A stretch of DNA of 64,000 nucleotides, from assembly GCF_000002235.5 (NCBI RefSeq), contig NW_022145601.1:7947660-8011659 (forward strand). The letters run 5' to 3'. The position numbers and the translations under genes are program-made. The notes beneath the pieces are model-generated. The model worked only from the letters and a program-made list of their open reading frames with translations. It had not been told where the DNA came from and ran no database searches. Source of the stretch: Strongylocentrotus purpuratus. Its lineage: Eukaryota > Echinodermata > Echinoidea > Camarodonta > Strongylocentrotidae. Shown one piece after another: positions 60,401 to 63,892 of this stretch (within the stretch, counting starts at the first letter, position 1; every line of letters begins with the position of its first letter).

Positions 60401-63264
60401 GGAAGGACTGTGATGTCCAGTCAACCCATCAAGAAGGAATCTTTCTTGATGATCATCAGGTTCATGACGACCTTCAAATTCATGGCGGTGGATGTCAGCA
60501 GAAGTTCTGAACGGGTTCTCAGAAGAGGCAAAACTCCTCCCATTCATCCCTTCTACATCCATCCTCCCAGTGTGACTTTGGGCTTCTTTCCTTCTGGTAG
60601 CAAGCACCTTATACTGTTGCCATGACAAACCATCATGTTTGGAAGAAGGGTTCCTGTGACCGATACCGTTGGTTCTCCTTGATCTTGTACGAGCATCAGG
60701 ACTGGTGTCAGTAAACCGAGGTCCGGAGAGGTAAACCTCACTTGTCCTTTGTACTGCAACGCATAAAGAGAAATTATATGAAAATCTAAAAATCCCAGAA
60801 AAAAATTGAAATGCGTAGTTTTACTATACTATGAGTAGGTTCCATCGCTCATGCTGATAAAGATATTATTGTAATGTTCAAATTCATACATTTGTGACAG
60901 TTAAATTACTCTGATTTCATTACTATAACTGAACTCTAAATACAGGGATAAGAATCAATCAGAATCATTACTTTATTTTGCATCTACTAAAAACTGTGTA
61001 AGGTTCTTAGTCATGGTGGACTTCTGCCCTGGTTTTCAATGTTGTCTTTGAAAAAATTATACTTCATACCCCCTTATGTTTTTGCACTGGATTAAGTGGT
61101 GCCCATTGGCCCCCCATGGTCCCCCATGATCCTCTTTTTCTTATGTTAATTGAGAGCTGAGTTGATGAGATAACCACCTGTCAGTGACCTTGCTGGGAGG
61201 TCTAATCCCTCCTTGCTGAACTACATGTAGTACAGATGGGCTTTAATGTATGTATACAGAGTACATTATTTTACTCTTTGCAAATTTATGAACCAGAATT
61301 TGAACTCGACACTGTACATGTACATGTATGTAAAGAAAAAATAGCAGACCTCTCAAGAGAGCTCAAATGTTTGCATTCTATTTTTATACATATTAAAACT
61401 CATCCCTCCTCCATTCAGACCACTGAAAATTATTGTATAGCTAGATACAAAAAACGTATTGAACACCATATACATGTACATACATTGTACAGTATGTACC
61501 AAAATGTCATATAATGAAACGTCATATATCAAAATGCATGTTCGAGCATCGTTTTGATAGAACATCAGGGTTCGGTTGTAGCCTGAATGTTGTTTCACAC
61601 GTATCAAAACGTATGGTTTGGCTTATTTTGAGCAAGGACTGCTGATTGACAAGCTGTCATGTCCACCTACCTCTTCAATACTGGTTTCTTAACAATACAA
61701 CATGTTTTTCTAGTCTGTATGCTCCTTTCACTGTACAAGATTCTGTTACATACGAAGTTTCTTTATACGTTTTTCATATATAATTTCTTCTGGTCTGAAC
61801 GGACCACCAGTCAGCACTTCTATCAATCATCAAGGACAATCACCGCATGTCATCAATATTATTACCTTATTTACTTTGAGGTCTCCTGTGTCTACTCTGC
61901 CATATCAATATTTGAACAAGCTATAGGCCTGTTCTCATCAGCTCGAGATTGCCAGATAGCCTGCTATTTCTGATTACGGAAATGATCCGGAAGTTACAAA
62001 TCACTTCTTCATCAGCTCGAGACTTGACCTCGAAACTTGAAACTCGAGCTCGAGAAATTAGCTTGAGATATTTTGCTCAACGTTTCGCGCATAGTGCAAG
62101 TCTTCGGGCTGGTGAAGAGGCACCGGACAAATTGTGGGTTATTTTGCAAACTAGCCCAAGAGGCTTGGGATAATTATCTCGACCAAATATCCCGCTAATT
62201 GCAACTGCAGGCTGATGAAGATGAAAATTAACTACCGGGAGATATTTGCGATCAGGATAGTTCAAATAGCAGGATTTGGCAATCTCAAGCTGATGAGGAC
62301 TGGCCTATTGAAGCATGGCCCCCCATTCGATGCTTTACATGAGATCGGCATTTTTGTCAGTTTACTCAAAGAACTGGTAATAGACTACATACAAACGGAT
62401 GCTGTGTCACACAGAGCTTTAATAGTGTACTTTTTGCATCAATTTAAAATTGATTGGGACACGATTGCAATTTGATAAATGTGTGTATCATAAATCAGAA
62501 TAATTTAATAGAAATATCATACATTCGATGGTAAATGCAGTGACTGCGAAAGAAAGCATGTCCTTTAAATGCGATCATTGAACAATATCATCATAAATTT
62601 ACTATTTATTGGGTTTTTACCATGATGGGAGAGAAATCCTGTCATGTACATGTACATGCGTTATCTGCATTTTAAGCATGATTCATGAATAATGAATAAA
62701 ACATGTTAAAATTTTCATCACATTTTTGTCACCTTTATCACCATAAATTTACTTAGATGATGAACATATTGTCATTTGGGGATGAGAAGAGCCTTAAGTC
62801 TATTATAAAACATAACACTTAAAGCCCCACTGTCCTACTTGTAGCTACTTGCTCCCTCTGTATAGAAAACTTCCTCAATCGGTGACTGTTGGTCCCCCAT
62901 GATCCTCTTTTGCTTATGTTAGTCGAGAGCTGAGTTAATGAGATAGCCACCTGTCAGTGACCTCATCTGTATAAACTACATTTGTACATTTACAGTACTC
63001 TATGATTTTTTTTATCTGCTGATAATACCTGAACATAAATATAAATCATCATTAACAGGTTTTTAATGAATAGTAAGACCCACCTGGGAGAATATGATCA
63101 GAGCCAGAAGAATATTCCATTTCATCGGAGTCCCCCTCTAGATGTGATAAGTGGAATGATCCTTCTGTTGAAAGCCTGCTCTGTTCATGAGGATGGAGTA
63201 TACCAAGTCTTGGGTTGGTCTTACTGGAGGGGTGTATTCTTTCTTGATGGGCAAACCAATGATC
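24684..63264 (-). CDS. Sfi1-type centrin-binding repeat protein (32 exons, 5' end outside window)
   Basis: Thirty-two exons with AG/GT borders were assembled by eye. All phases agree from 63264 to the stop at 24686-24684, giving 8430 nt (2809 residues plus stop). From exon 5 on, the protein is mostly long basic helices carrying spaced aromatic-x2-W motifs such as LQRFFADWKERA, AFLAWREH, CFQAWQKL and LLRQSFNALRNW. This is the pattern of Sfi1 repeats, which bind centrin and form filaments at centrosomes and basal bodies. About 40 such motifs are visible. Two long Ser-rich exons (2 and 16) look disordered. At over 2800 residues it is far longer than human SFI1 (about 1240). It could be the SFI1 orthologue, a paralogue, or the counterpart of human C1orf167, which lies on 1p36 as SZRD1 does; the last idea is weak. 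No initiator codon was found in the window. Confidence 0.88.
25945..26068. mobile_element. 124-bp MITE with CAGGGATGCCAGTT ends
   Basis: CAGGGATGCCAGTT mirrors AACTGGCATCCCTG, and TAAACT directly flanks both ends (25939-25944 and 26069-26074). Lies in the intron after exon 31. Confidence 0.85.
26139..26249 (-). CDS. Sfi1-repeat gene exon 31
   Basis: 111 nt; acceptor tttcgttacag, donor GTTGGT, phase 0 both sides. Encodes ARYLRLERCWKTWRKHF and EMLEQDQRMLLTK. Confidence 0.86.
26500..26760. mobile_element. Relative of the 19539 MITE, reverse orientation
   Basis: Shares GTAGTCCCATATACATCTTT, CCACAACGTTTCTTTCACAA and AATGCAATCGCTTGACCAGA (reverse complements) with the 19539 copy; the outer ends are diverged. 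Confidence 0.65.
27103..27235 (-). CDS. Sfi1-repeat gene exon 30
   Basis: 133 nt; acceptor gatacctacag, donor GTGAGC, phase 2 in and 0 out. Encodes RGYFNKWRSTLQAVRHQ and EQKYGLLWKQHVTQMLM. Confidence 0.88.
27355..27835. repeat. (CAT)n/(CAC)n microsatellite, about 480 bp
   Basis: Continuous ATC/ACC/ACT units with few interruptions in the intron between exons 29 and 30, ending 14 bp before the exon 29 donor. Long reading frames across it are composition artefacts. Confidence 0.95.
27849..28031 (-). CDS. Sfi1-repeat gene exon 29
   Basis: 183 nt; acceptor tgttcttgcag, donor GTAAGC, phase 2 in and out. Encodes CFSDWRNEVHEVQAQR, then an Arg-rich RERRRRMRWAVARWRKSM, then ELAVLHWDHGV. Confidence 0.88.
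28200..28560. repeat. AATATG and ACACAAACAC(ATATGA) tandem repeats
   Basis: 28200-28345 is built of GAATATGAAT-like hexamers; 28370-28560 of an about 18-bp unit CATATGAACACAAACACA. Confidence 0.9.
28593..28775 (-). CDS. Sfi1-repeat gene exon 28
   Basis: 183 nt; acceptor gctttatgcag, donor GTATGT, phase 2 in and out. Encodes ILIAWRSFSQKQKVLN and HEAFRVWRGAYLATQE. Confidence 0.89.
29270..29445. repeat. Dispersed repeat family copy 1
   Basis: Contains CAAGGTCACTGGACAGGTGG and AGAGGATCATGGGGGACCAA; reverse complements occur at 61080-61225 and 62825-62975. Ends not defined. Confidence 0.7.
29573..29890. mobile_element. Type A MITE, GTGTTTCACAAAGATCCTAA ends
   Basis: GGGGGTGTTTCACAAAGATC mirrors AATCTTTGTGAATCACCCCC. 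Same family at 31178-31344 (right part), 47036-47325 and 54294-54615. Confidence 0.85.
29916..30060 (-). CDS. Sfi1-repeat gene exon 27
   Basis: 145 nt; acceptor acgttgttag, donor GTTTGG (weak), phase 1 in and 2 out. Encodes HSGRRIVLHCVQTRKNHF and LKMTFAVWQDESRLRQ, one repeat core. Confidence 0.8.
30090..30383. mobile_element. Type B MITE, ACAAAGACTAAGATCGACTT ends
   Basis: AACAAAGACTAAGATCGACT mirrors AATCTTAGTCTTTGTGAAAC; the interior has GGCAGGCCGCTCATGCCACT. Same family at 40988-41283 and 44444-44720. The outermost GTGTTTCACAAAG is shared with type A. Confidence 0.85.
30451..30620 (+). mobile_element. SINE-like sequence with a 7SL RNA-like head
   Basis: GGGCATTGTGGCATGCGCCT followed by GTAATCCAGCTAACAATGG closely resembles the 5' Alu-domain of 7SL RNA (GGTGGCxxGTGCCTGTAxTCCxAGCTA). 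A box-B-like GGTTCGGAACC lies about 70 bp on. The body then contains GATGGTGACGTTAAAGGTC and GATTGATACACGTCTGTAAA. No A-tail is clear. Confidence 0.6.
31023..31140 (-). CDS. Sfi1-repeat gene exon 26
   Basis: 118 nt; acceptor ttctatcacag, phase 0 in and 1 out. Encodes TWQTWRGSQANYQKAE and LLRQSFNALRNWARG. The donor (GTTGGC) is weak, but the G left over joins exon 27 in frame. Confidence 0.8.
31178..31344. mobile_element. Type A MITE, right part only
   Basis: ATAATTGTTAAGTCCAACTT through GGATCTTTGTGAAACACCCC matches the right halves of 29573-29890 and 47036-47325. Left end missing. Confidence 0.75.
31703..32154. mobile_element. MITE with TTTAAAGGACAAGTCCA ends
   Basis: TTTAAAGGACAAGTCCA mirrors TGGACTTGCCCTTTAA. 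The interior (AATCACAAGACAAATTGGGA, ACACCAGCATACAAGTTA) recurs at 33529-33825. Confidence 0.82.
32216..32398 (-). CDS. Sfi1-repeat gene exon 25
   Basis: 183 nt; acceptor cctcaattcag, donor GTATGG, phase 0 both sides. Encodes LEVYFRKWKDRQSHMTD and VGVAFLMWRLRYRERQ, two repeats. Confidence 0.88.
32497..32799. mobile_element. MITE with long inverted repeats (about 100 bp)
   Basis: TAGGGTGGTATTCTCGAAAG mirrors CTTTTGAGAATACCACCCTA, and the match continues through GACTATGTATGGAATGCCAA on both sides. The centre is AT-rich. Confidence 0.88.
33213..33293 (-). CDS. Sfi1-repeat gene exon 24
   Basis: 81 nt; acceptor gatccatgcag, donor GTAATA, phase 0 both sides. Encodes GLKELLQRSRRHSVLEQH then SQRRKAL. 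It has no tryptophan; a linker helix by position. The evidence is splice sites and phase only. Confidence 0.68.
33360..33528. repeat. Fragment of the TGACCTTTGACC dispersed repeat
   Basis: Two CTGTGACCTTTGACC / AATGACCTTTGACC blocks (33365 and 33510) about 145 bp apart, separated by AAAATCTAATCAATTCATCC, as in the larger copy at 43700-43980. Confidence 0.75.
33529..33825. mobile_element. Truncated copy of the 31703 MITE
   Basis: CTTTAAAGGGTAAGACCACT, AAATCACAAGACAAATTGGC and CACACCAGCATCCAAGTTAT align with 31703-32154; the right end is lost. Confidence 0.75.
33920..34053. mobile_element. MITE with GGGCCCCGTCTTACAAAG ends
   Basis: GGGCCCCGTCTTACAAAGAG mirrors CTCTTTGTAAGACGAGGCCC. A second, diverged copy lies at 39612-39767. 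Confidence 0.83.
34289..34531 (-). CDS. Sfi1-repeat gene exon 23
   Basis: 243 nt; acceptor ttttgcccacag, donor GTATGA, phase 0 both sides. Encodes AFSIWRNQYLETKRRK, AATHWRHLVRRSRELT and LKQTFIWWQRSWIGHQ. Confidence 0.87.
34715..34868. mobile_element. MITE with GGGGGCGTTTCACACA ends
   Basis: GCGTTTCACACAGCC mirrors AGTTTTGTGAACCCCCC; the interior has CTGATAACCAATCAGAAGC and ATTTCAGTAGCTTACAAC, shared with 53857-54083. Confidence 0.72.
34924..35185 (-). CDS. Sfi1-repeat gene exon 22 (three repeats)
   Basis: 262 nt; acceptor actttttcag, donor GTATTT, phase 2 in and 0 out. Encodes TFSGWKSVIHGVKRHR, LSACFRLWQMEYKARR and LTKVLTAWKMFVAERR. Confidence 0.9.
36007..36269 (-). CDS. Sfi1-repeat gene exon 21 (three repeats)
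   Basis: 263 nt; acceptor tttaattgcag, donor GTTCGT, phase 0 in and 2 out. Encodes AFRRWRMQLAKQDLV, LSLIIQVWQGWAETTKR and LLNGAWLSWKQEAEK. Confidence 0.9.
36770..36910. repeat. Fragment related to the 19539/38525 repeat
   Basis: ATGGGACTACACAAACATGT and TTTGGTCTAAACATTTCAGG match 38705-38770 (GTGGGACTACACAGACATGT, TTAGTCTAAACTCGG). Confidence 0.55.
37107..37197 (-). CDS. Sfi1-repeat gene exon 20
   Basis: 91 nt; phase 2 in and 0 out, donor GTGAGA. Encodes CLRAWQSWSREKRWRE followed by ARTILEAKRKKM. The acceptor (gatatatgaag) has a weak pyrimidine tract, but the motif and phase fit. Confidence 0.78.
38525..38800. repeat. Dispersed repeat related to the 19539 MITE
   Basis: GAGTTCTGGTCAAGCGATTA and CATTGTGAAAGAGAC correspond to the 19539 and 26500 copies. 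No clean inverted end. Confidence 0.6.
38974..39176 (-). CDS. Sfi1-repeat gene exon 19
   Basis: 203 nt; acceptor ttcaattcacag, donor GTAAAC, phase 0 in and 2 out. Encodes FLQSLYPIGPRPSWSAHF and VKECLMFWRLRWRQLEEA. The acceptor was chosen because it gives the phase left by exon 18; an inner AG at 39083 would not. A decayed copy of its first half lies upstream. Confidence 0.8.
39230..39345 (-). pseudogene. Decayed duplicate of the front of exon 19
   Basis: On the minus strand it reads CGATTGGTCCTCAGCCCTCC, GAGTAACCACTTTAACCAAT and CAGAACTCGTCTCTCAAAG. This parallels exon 19's CCATTGGTCCTCGGCCCTCC and following bases at roughly 80 percent identity. The acceptor has changed and the frame soon fails, so it is unlikely to be used. 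Confidence 0.75.
39612..39767. mobile_element. Second copy of the GTCTTACAAAG MITE
   Basis: GGGGCCCGTCTTCCAATCC to TTTTTGTAAGACAGGGGACC, with CAATCGCAAGTTTGCAGTCT complementary to sequence in 33920-34053, so it lies in the opposite orientation. Confidence 0.7.
39822..39950. repeat. G-run and (CCCCCTC)n tract
   Basis: A G-run of about 20 at 39822-39843 and CCCCCCT units at 39897-39945, ending 36 bp short of the exon 18 donor. Confidence 0.9.
39986..40129 (-). CDS. Sfi1-repeat gene exon 18
   Basis: 144 nt; acceptor tttggtttag, donor GTAAGT, phase 0 both sides. Encodes LMERYFRTWACIKERES and STLLKSAWNRWKEH. A C-rich tract (39897-39945) lies just past the donor. Confidence 0.9.
40483..40689 (-). 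CDS. Sfi1-repeat gene exon 17
   Basis: 207 nt; acceptor ttttctgtag, donor GTAATT, phase 0 both sides. Encodes SAAFYQWLEYTRLKKMHR and LRDAFQHWRQHSSDSQ, two clear repeats. Confidence 0.88.
40988..41283. mobile_element. Type B MITE copy
   Basis: GGGTGTTTCACAAAGACTAA mirrors TTAGTCTTTTTGAAACACTC, with AACTATGGCAGGCTGTTCAG inside. Confidence 0.85.
41817..43206 (-). CDS. Sfi1-repeat gene exon 16, second large Ser-rich exon
   Basis: 1390 nt; acceptor atccttgtag, donor GTGAGT, phase 2 in and 0 out. Starts with a repeat (MLEESFHSWHRHTQQSM), then about 400 residues of low complexity: a poly-Ser run, an NNNNN run near HKNNNNNSASQ, and near the end an acidic block of DDDDDGED units. It resumes helical character only at QRLTAINNKK. 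Short trinucleotide repeats in the DNA encode the runs. Confidence 0.9.
43700..43980. repeat. TGACCTTTGACC dispersed repeat
   Basis: Two halves, each with a (T/G)TGA(C/T)CTTTGACC block, a CCxxAAATCTAATCA block and a GAGATAACGCGATCA block (43716 and 43861), followed by CGTGACGTACAGACAGACGT and TTTGTAGCGGAGGCATG. This architecture is familiar from marine invertebrate genomes. Confidence 0.75.
44094..44248 (-). CDS. Sfi1-repeat gene exon 15
   Basis: 155 nt; acceptor tttctccttcag, donor GTGAGG, phase 0 in and 2 out. Encodes KLFFKAWRRASGEEAER and AASTLLETWKRWRRSLEV, two repeats. Confidence 0.88.
44350..44409 (+). mobile_element. SINE 3' tail fragment
   Basis: ATGAGGCTACTCTGGGTAAA then ACAAGACATATTATTATT; same tail as 50369-50455 and 63591-63844. 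Confidence 0.7.
44444..44720. mobile_element. Type B MITE copy
   Basis: GGGTGTTTCACAAAGACTAA mirrors TTAGTCTTTGTGAAATACCC, with GGCAGGCCGTTCATGCCACT inside. Confidence 0.86.
45267..45443. mobile_element. MITE with CAAACCTG/CAGGTTTG ends
   Basis: TACACTCAAACCTGCTTTAG mirrors CAGACAGGTTTGACTGTA; the interior has TTTGTTTCCCTAGAAAATGG. Close to 50290-50554. Confidence 0.82.
45597..45822 (-). CDS. Sfi1-repeat gene exon 14
   Basis: 226 nt; acceptor ctcctgttag, donor GTATGA, phase 2 in and 0 out. Encodes ASLILGCFQAWQKLHQRE and GCLREAFTSWKAQAAEAE, two strong repeats in a charged helix. Confidence 0.88.
46191..46295 (-). CDS. Sfi1-repeat gene exon 13
   Basis: 105 nt; acceptor ttgtatttcag, donor GTACTG, phase 2 in and out. 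Encodes AFDSWRDIITRKKMGQ and SITAITFRYW, one full repeat and the W of the next. Confidence 0.84.
46865..46915. repeat. Short dispersed repeat
   Basis: CCGACCGTAGATTTTAAGAC and TTGGGTCGCAAAGGGCAAT recur at 48706-48753 (CCGACCGTAGACTTCCAAA, TCGCAAAGGGCAATT). Confidence 0.6.
47036..47325. mobile_element. Type A MITE copy
   Basis: GGTGTTTCACAAAGATCCTA mirrors AGGATCTTTGTGAAACACCC. Its right end lies 22 bp from the exon 12 donor. Confidence 0.86.
47347..47533 (-). CDS. Sfi1-repeat gene exon 12
   Basis: 187 nt; acceptor attccttttag, donor GTAAGT, phase 1 in and 2 out. Encodes SFSKWVKAKAQSDHER and QLHRTFLAWRLEMMMTR, two repeats. Confidence 0.87.
48011..48369 (-). mobile_element. Full-length tRNA-derived SINE (class II tRNA-like head)
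   Basis: Read on the minus strand it begins GTGTCGTGGCTGAGTGGTTT AAGGCG (box A) with GAGGGTTCAAATCCTGACAC (box B), like a Leu/Ser tRNA. A body follows with CAAGATATTAACCTGCACTT, ending GCGCTATATAAAGGC and a (TTA)n tail at 48011-48034. Starts about 30 bp past the exon 11 donor. Confidence 0.88.
48400..48632 (-). CDS. Sfi1-repeat gene exon 11
   Basis: 233 nt; acceptor gttacaacag, donor GTAAGT, phase 2 in and 1 out. Encodes TVVSAFRGWKLCWLRERA, HQGLERWSERCLKRAA and QRWKHHVVKRRQW. A tRNA-derived SINE begins about 30 bp past the donor. Confidence 0.9.
49118..49348 (-). CDS. Sfi1-repeat gene exon 10 (three repeats)
   Basis: 231 nt; acceptor ttctccctag, donor GTATGT, phase 2 in and out. Encodes QAFELWKLKHHRRQVL, then KRAFLAWREHTQRC, then GVVMSAWQSWTSIR, evenly spaced. 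Confidence 0.9.
49700..50058. mobile_element. Second copy of the TTAA-ended MITE
   Basis: TTATAGGGATATTGTAACTT to AATCCCTTTAA, sharing CCTTTAGGTCAGTCAGG and TAGGGCTTCAATAT with 11352-11736. Lies about 30 bp past the exon 9 donor. Confidence 0.82.
50087..50278 (-). CDS. Sfi1-repeat gene exon 9
   Basis: 192 nt; acceptor catgttttcag, donor GTATGA, phase 2 in and out. Encodes RSMLRRSWRACRSGIQ and AILQRFFADWKERANV, the latter almost the textbook Sfi1 core. A MITE end (50290) lies only about 10 bp before the acceptor. Confidence 0.9.
50290..50554. mobile_element. MITE with CAGTCAAA ends, interrupted by a SINE tail
   Basis: TACAGTCAAATCTGCTTTAG mirrors ATAGACAGGTTTGATTGTA. Its middle is opened at about 50369-50455 by a minus-strand SINE piece ((TAA)n then TGTTTACCCAGGGTAGCC). 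Compare the uninterrupted copy at 45267-45443. Confidence 0.82.
50369..50455 (-). mobile_element. SINE 3' piece inserted in the MITE
   Basis: (TAA)n at 50371-50395, then GTGTCTTGTTTACCCAGGG and TGAGGGCCCTGGAATC, the end of the SINE family seen whole at 63591-63844. 5' truncated. Confidence 0.78.
50954..51130 (-). CDS. Sfi1-repeat gene exon 8
   Basis: 177 nt; acceptor cttgattcag, donor GTTAGT, phase 2 in and out. Encodes VGLLSRCIESWKTYLAHR and SLVKRAWVTMATICGER, two repeats about 40 residues apart. Confidence 0.88.
51892..52037 (-). CDS. Sfi1-repeat gene exon 7
   Basis: 146 nt; acceptor ttttacctag, donor GTGAGT, phase 0 in and 2 out. Encodes WSTLTQLRKEKEAILEQI and VRAFSAWKEGYHAQQRMG. AFSAWKEG is a good repeat core, and the first codon Trp completes the FNK-W motif begun in exon 6. 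Confidence 0.86.
52130..52378. repeat. (CT)n microsatellite
   Basis: CTCTCT tracts with TATTTC/TATTCC interruptions in the intron upstream of exon 7. Reading frames here are compositional. Confidence 0.93.
52561..52780 (-). CDS. Sfi1-repeat gene exon 6
   Basis: 220 nt; acceptor cgacctgcag, donor GTAAGA, phase 2 in and 0 out. Encodes AVIYHNISVQQKCLRQWM, LLHKGLGAFRFAVM and LAKYFNK: two repeat-like helices, the second with FRF in place of F-x2-W. Confidence 0.88.
52964..53533. mobile_element. hAT-like non-autonomous element, CAGGCCTTCTCAACT ends
   Basis: CAGGCCTTCTCAACTAGT mirrors CCAGTTGAGAAGGCCTG. Such CAG-x-x-x-TTCTCAA ends are common in hAT elements. The flanking octamers ATCTAGAG and ATTCAAAG agree at five of eight positions, so any duplication is worn. 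The interior has GAGGGAGCGGAGCGACCGAG and a GCGCCAC-rich right end. Confidence 0.75.
53560..54290 (-). mobile_element. Worn tRNA-like SINE pieces
   Basis: On the minus strand GAGATGGCAGGTTCAAATC (about 53800) and GAGATGGCAGGTTCCAATTC (about 54250) are box-B-like and preceded by GCAGCTTCTCTACC / GCAGCCACTCTACC. CTGGAGAGCATTCCAGACAG (53561) matches the 48011 SINE body. A MITE (53857-54083) lies between. Confidence 0.5.
53857..54083. mobile_element. MITE with GTTTCATAAAA/TTTTATGAAAC ends and an inner duplication
   Basis: GGGGCACGTTTCATAAAA mirrors TTTTATGAAACAGGGCCC. A block with CAGCCAATCAGATGCCATGA and CAGTAGCTTATAACAG occurs twice (53923 and 53998). Related to 34715-34868. Confidence 0.8.
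54294..54615. mobile_element. Type A MITE copy beside the exon 5 donor
   Basis: GGGTGTTTCACAAAGATCCT mirrors ATCTTTGTGAAACACCCCC; ends in a C-run about 19 bp from the exon 5 donor. Confidence 0.86.
54635..54714 (-). CDS. Sfi1-repeat gene exon 5
   Basis: 80 nt; acceptor gtatttgtcag, donor GTGAGT, phase 0 in and 2 out. Encodes SYWFRRWLSKVRLLKM, a clear W-x3-W repeat. Its first part plus acceptor is repeated upstream as a 93-bp minisatellite. A type A MITE ends about 20 bp past the donor. Confidence 0.82.
54684..55250. repeat. 93-bp minisatellite spanning the exon 5 acceptor
   Basis: CCTTACTCAACCATCTCC recurs at 54684, 54776, 54869, 54962, 55055 and 55148. Each unit holds (minus strand) a gtatttgtcag- or gtatttatcag-type acceptor and codons for AYWFRRWLSK. 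Since 93 is 31 codons, the minus frame stays open through all copies. Copies lack the AAGGTGAG that follows in exon 5. Confidence 0.95.
55270..56640. other. Intron between exons 4 and 5, mostly unique AT-rich DNA
   Basis: Apart from the small MITE at 55983-56098, I see no exon, RNA gene or repeat end here. Confidence 0.5.
55983..56098. mobile_element. 116-bp MITE with AGGGACTTTTAGATTTGCA ends
   Basis: AGGGACTTTTAGATTTGCA mirrors TGCAAATCTAAAAGTCCCT, each flanked by TA. Confidence 0.85.
56656..56791 (-). CDS. Sfi1-repeat gene exon 4
   Basis: 136 nt; acceptor atgtatgtgcag, donor GTAAGT, phase 2 in and 0 out. Encodes GSLSEMSFSTTRGSPRRV and ILWVFKLLDILHNHPVEK, a first tryptophan-bearing helix before the regular repeats. 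Confidence 0.78.
57005..57590. repeat. Long (CT)n-rich tract ending in (CA)n
   Basis: CTCTCT/TTCTCC units with C-runs for over 500 bp, then ACACACACAC at about 57567. Intron between exons 3 and 4. Confidence 0.93.
58168..58229 (-). CDS. Sfi1-repeat gene exon 3
   Basis: 62 nt; acceptor tttgatttgcag, donor GTTTGT, phase 0 in and 2 out. Encodes DTSSHGDKRLRCSADSASKI. Too short to carry a motif; supported mainly by splice sites and phase. Confidence 0.65.
58270..58330. repeat. (GAT)n/(AAT)n microsatellite
   Basis: GATGATGATGATGATGATGAC followed by AATAATAATAA, about 40 bp upstream of the exon 3 acceptor. Confidence 0.9.
58658..60753 (-). CDS. Sfi1-repeat gene exon 2, large low-complexity exon
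   Basis: 2096 nt, one of the two giant exons. The acceptor (ttatgcgttgcag) precedes the first in-frame codons and the donor is a perfect GTAAGT. Encodes about 699 residues rich in Ser, Gln, His and Asp, with basic patches (KRPRRRKLE) and few hydrophobic runs, so probably disordered. No domain recognised. Its phases (2 nt completing a codon, phase 0 out) fit both neighbours. Confidence 0.88.
60760..61920. other. Intron between exons 1 and 2, proximal part
   Basis: No exon-like signal. Holds dispersed repeat copy 2 (61080-61225), with CCCATGATCCTCTTTTTCTT and ACCACCTGTCAGTGACCTTG shared with 29270-29445. Confidence 0.55.
61923..62308. mobile_element. MITE with ATAGGCC..CTCATCAGCT ends
   Basis: ATAGGCCTGTTCTCATCAGC and TCGAGATTGCCA mirror TGGCAATCTCAAGCTGATGA and GGACTGGCCTAT. 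The inside is rich in CTCGAG/GCTCGAGA. Confidence 0.8.
62825..62975. repeat. Dispersed repeat family copy 3
   Basis: GTAGCTACTTGCTCCCTCTG, CCCATGATCCTCTTTTGCTT and GCCACCTGTCAGTGACCTC, as in 29270-29445 (reversed) and 61080-61225. Confidence 0.72.
63084..63264 (-). CDS. Sfi1-repeat gene exon 1 of those in window
   Basis: Acceptor cacctttgcag, donor GTGGGT, phase 0 in and phase 1 out. Encodes DHWFAHQERIHPSSK and later an acidic LEGDSDEMEYSSGSDHILP. No W repeat. It opens with an acceptor, so at least one more exon lies upstream, probably beyond 64000. Confidence 0.75.
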
Positions 63265-63590
63265 CTGCAAAGGTGAACAAAGAAGAGAAAAGGAACTAAA
63301 ATGTTAATAGAGCTTTATCTATCCCTACATTGTGTGTATTTATTAAGAAGAAAAAAAGAATGTTTAAGTCCTTTCATCATGTCATGTTCTTACTAGCCCT
63401 TCTGATATGCGTCAGGCTTTAAGGCAAGTATACTAATCGCGTGATTGAGACAGACACCGACTCTGGCGTCAGCACGAGCGCCTATTATCACTGGTGGACA
63501 GAACAAGTTTAATTTTCTTTTATTAACAATAACATTGTTTCGTTCGTAGAAAATCTACAAACCCCCTGTAAAGCTCTTTCATGGATATTT

Positions 63591-63844
63591 ATAATAATAA
63601 TAATAATAACGTTTTATTTACCCAGGGTAGCCACTTCAGTAATGAAACTCCTCTTCCAGCGGGCCCTGCATAACATAATATGTTACTACTACCATTCTCC
63701 AATCTAATAATGCTGAGCGCCTAGCTAGAAGGCAGAAGGTCCCATAGTTACAGTATAAGTCTTTGGTATGACTCGGCCGGGGTTCGAACCGATGACCTCC
63801 CGTTCATGAGGTGGGCGCTCTAACCATTGAGCCACCATGCCCGG
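63591..63844 (-). mobile_element. Full tRNA-derived SINE (Met-like head)
   Basis: Read on the minus strand: GGCATGGTGGCTCAATGG TTAGAGCG (box A), a CTCATGA anticodon-loop-like heptamer and CATCGGTTCGAACCCCGG (box B). Then a body with GGGCCCGCTGGAAGAGG, the tail GCTACCCTGGGTAAATAAA and (TTA)n at 63591-63608. Confidence 0.87.
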
Positions 63845-63892
63845 TGTAACATGGACCAAAGTCAAGTTAATATTCAAACATTTTTTTCTCTT

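Noticed and set aside
60553-60759. 68-residue minus-strand frame overlapping exon 2
   Set aside because: A different frame from the exon; the exon frame continues open to the acceptor at 60753 and fits exon 1's phase.
63725-63844. Functional tRNA-Met gene
   Set aside because: Box A and B are present but the anticodon stem pairs badly and the sequence runs into a SINE body and tail; likewise the 48290-48369 head.
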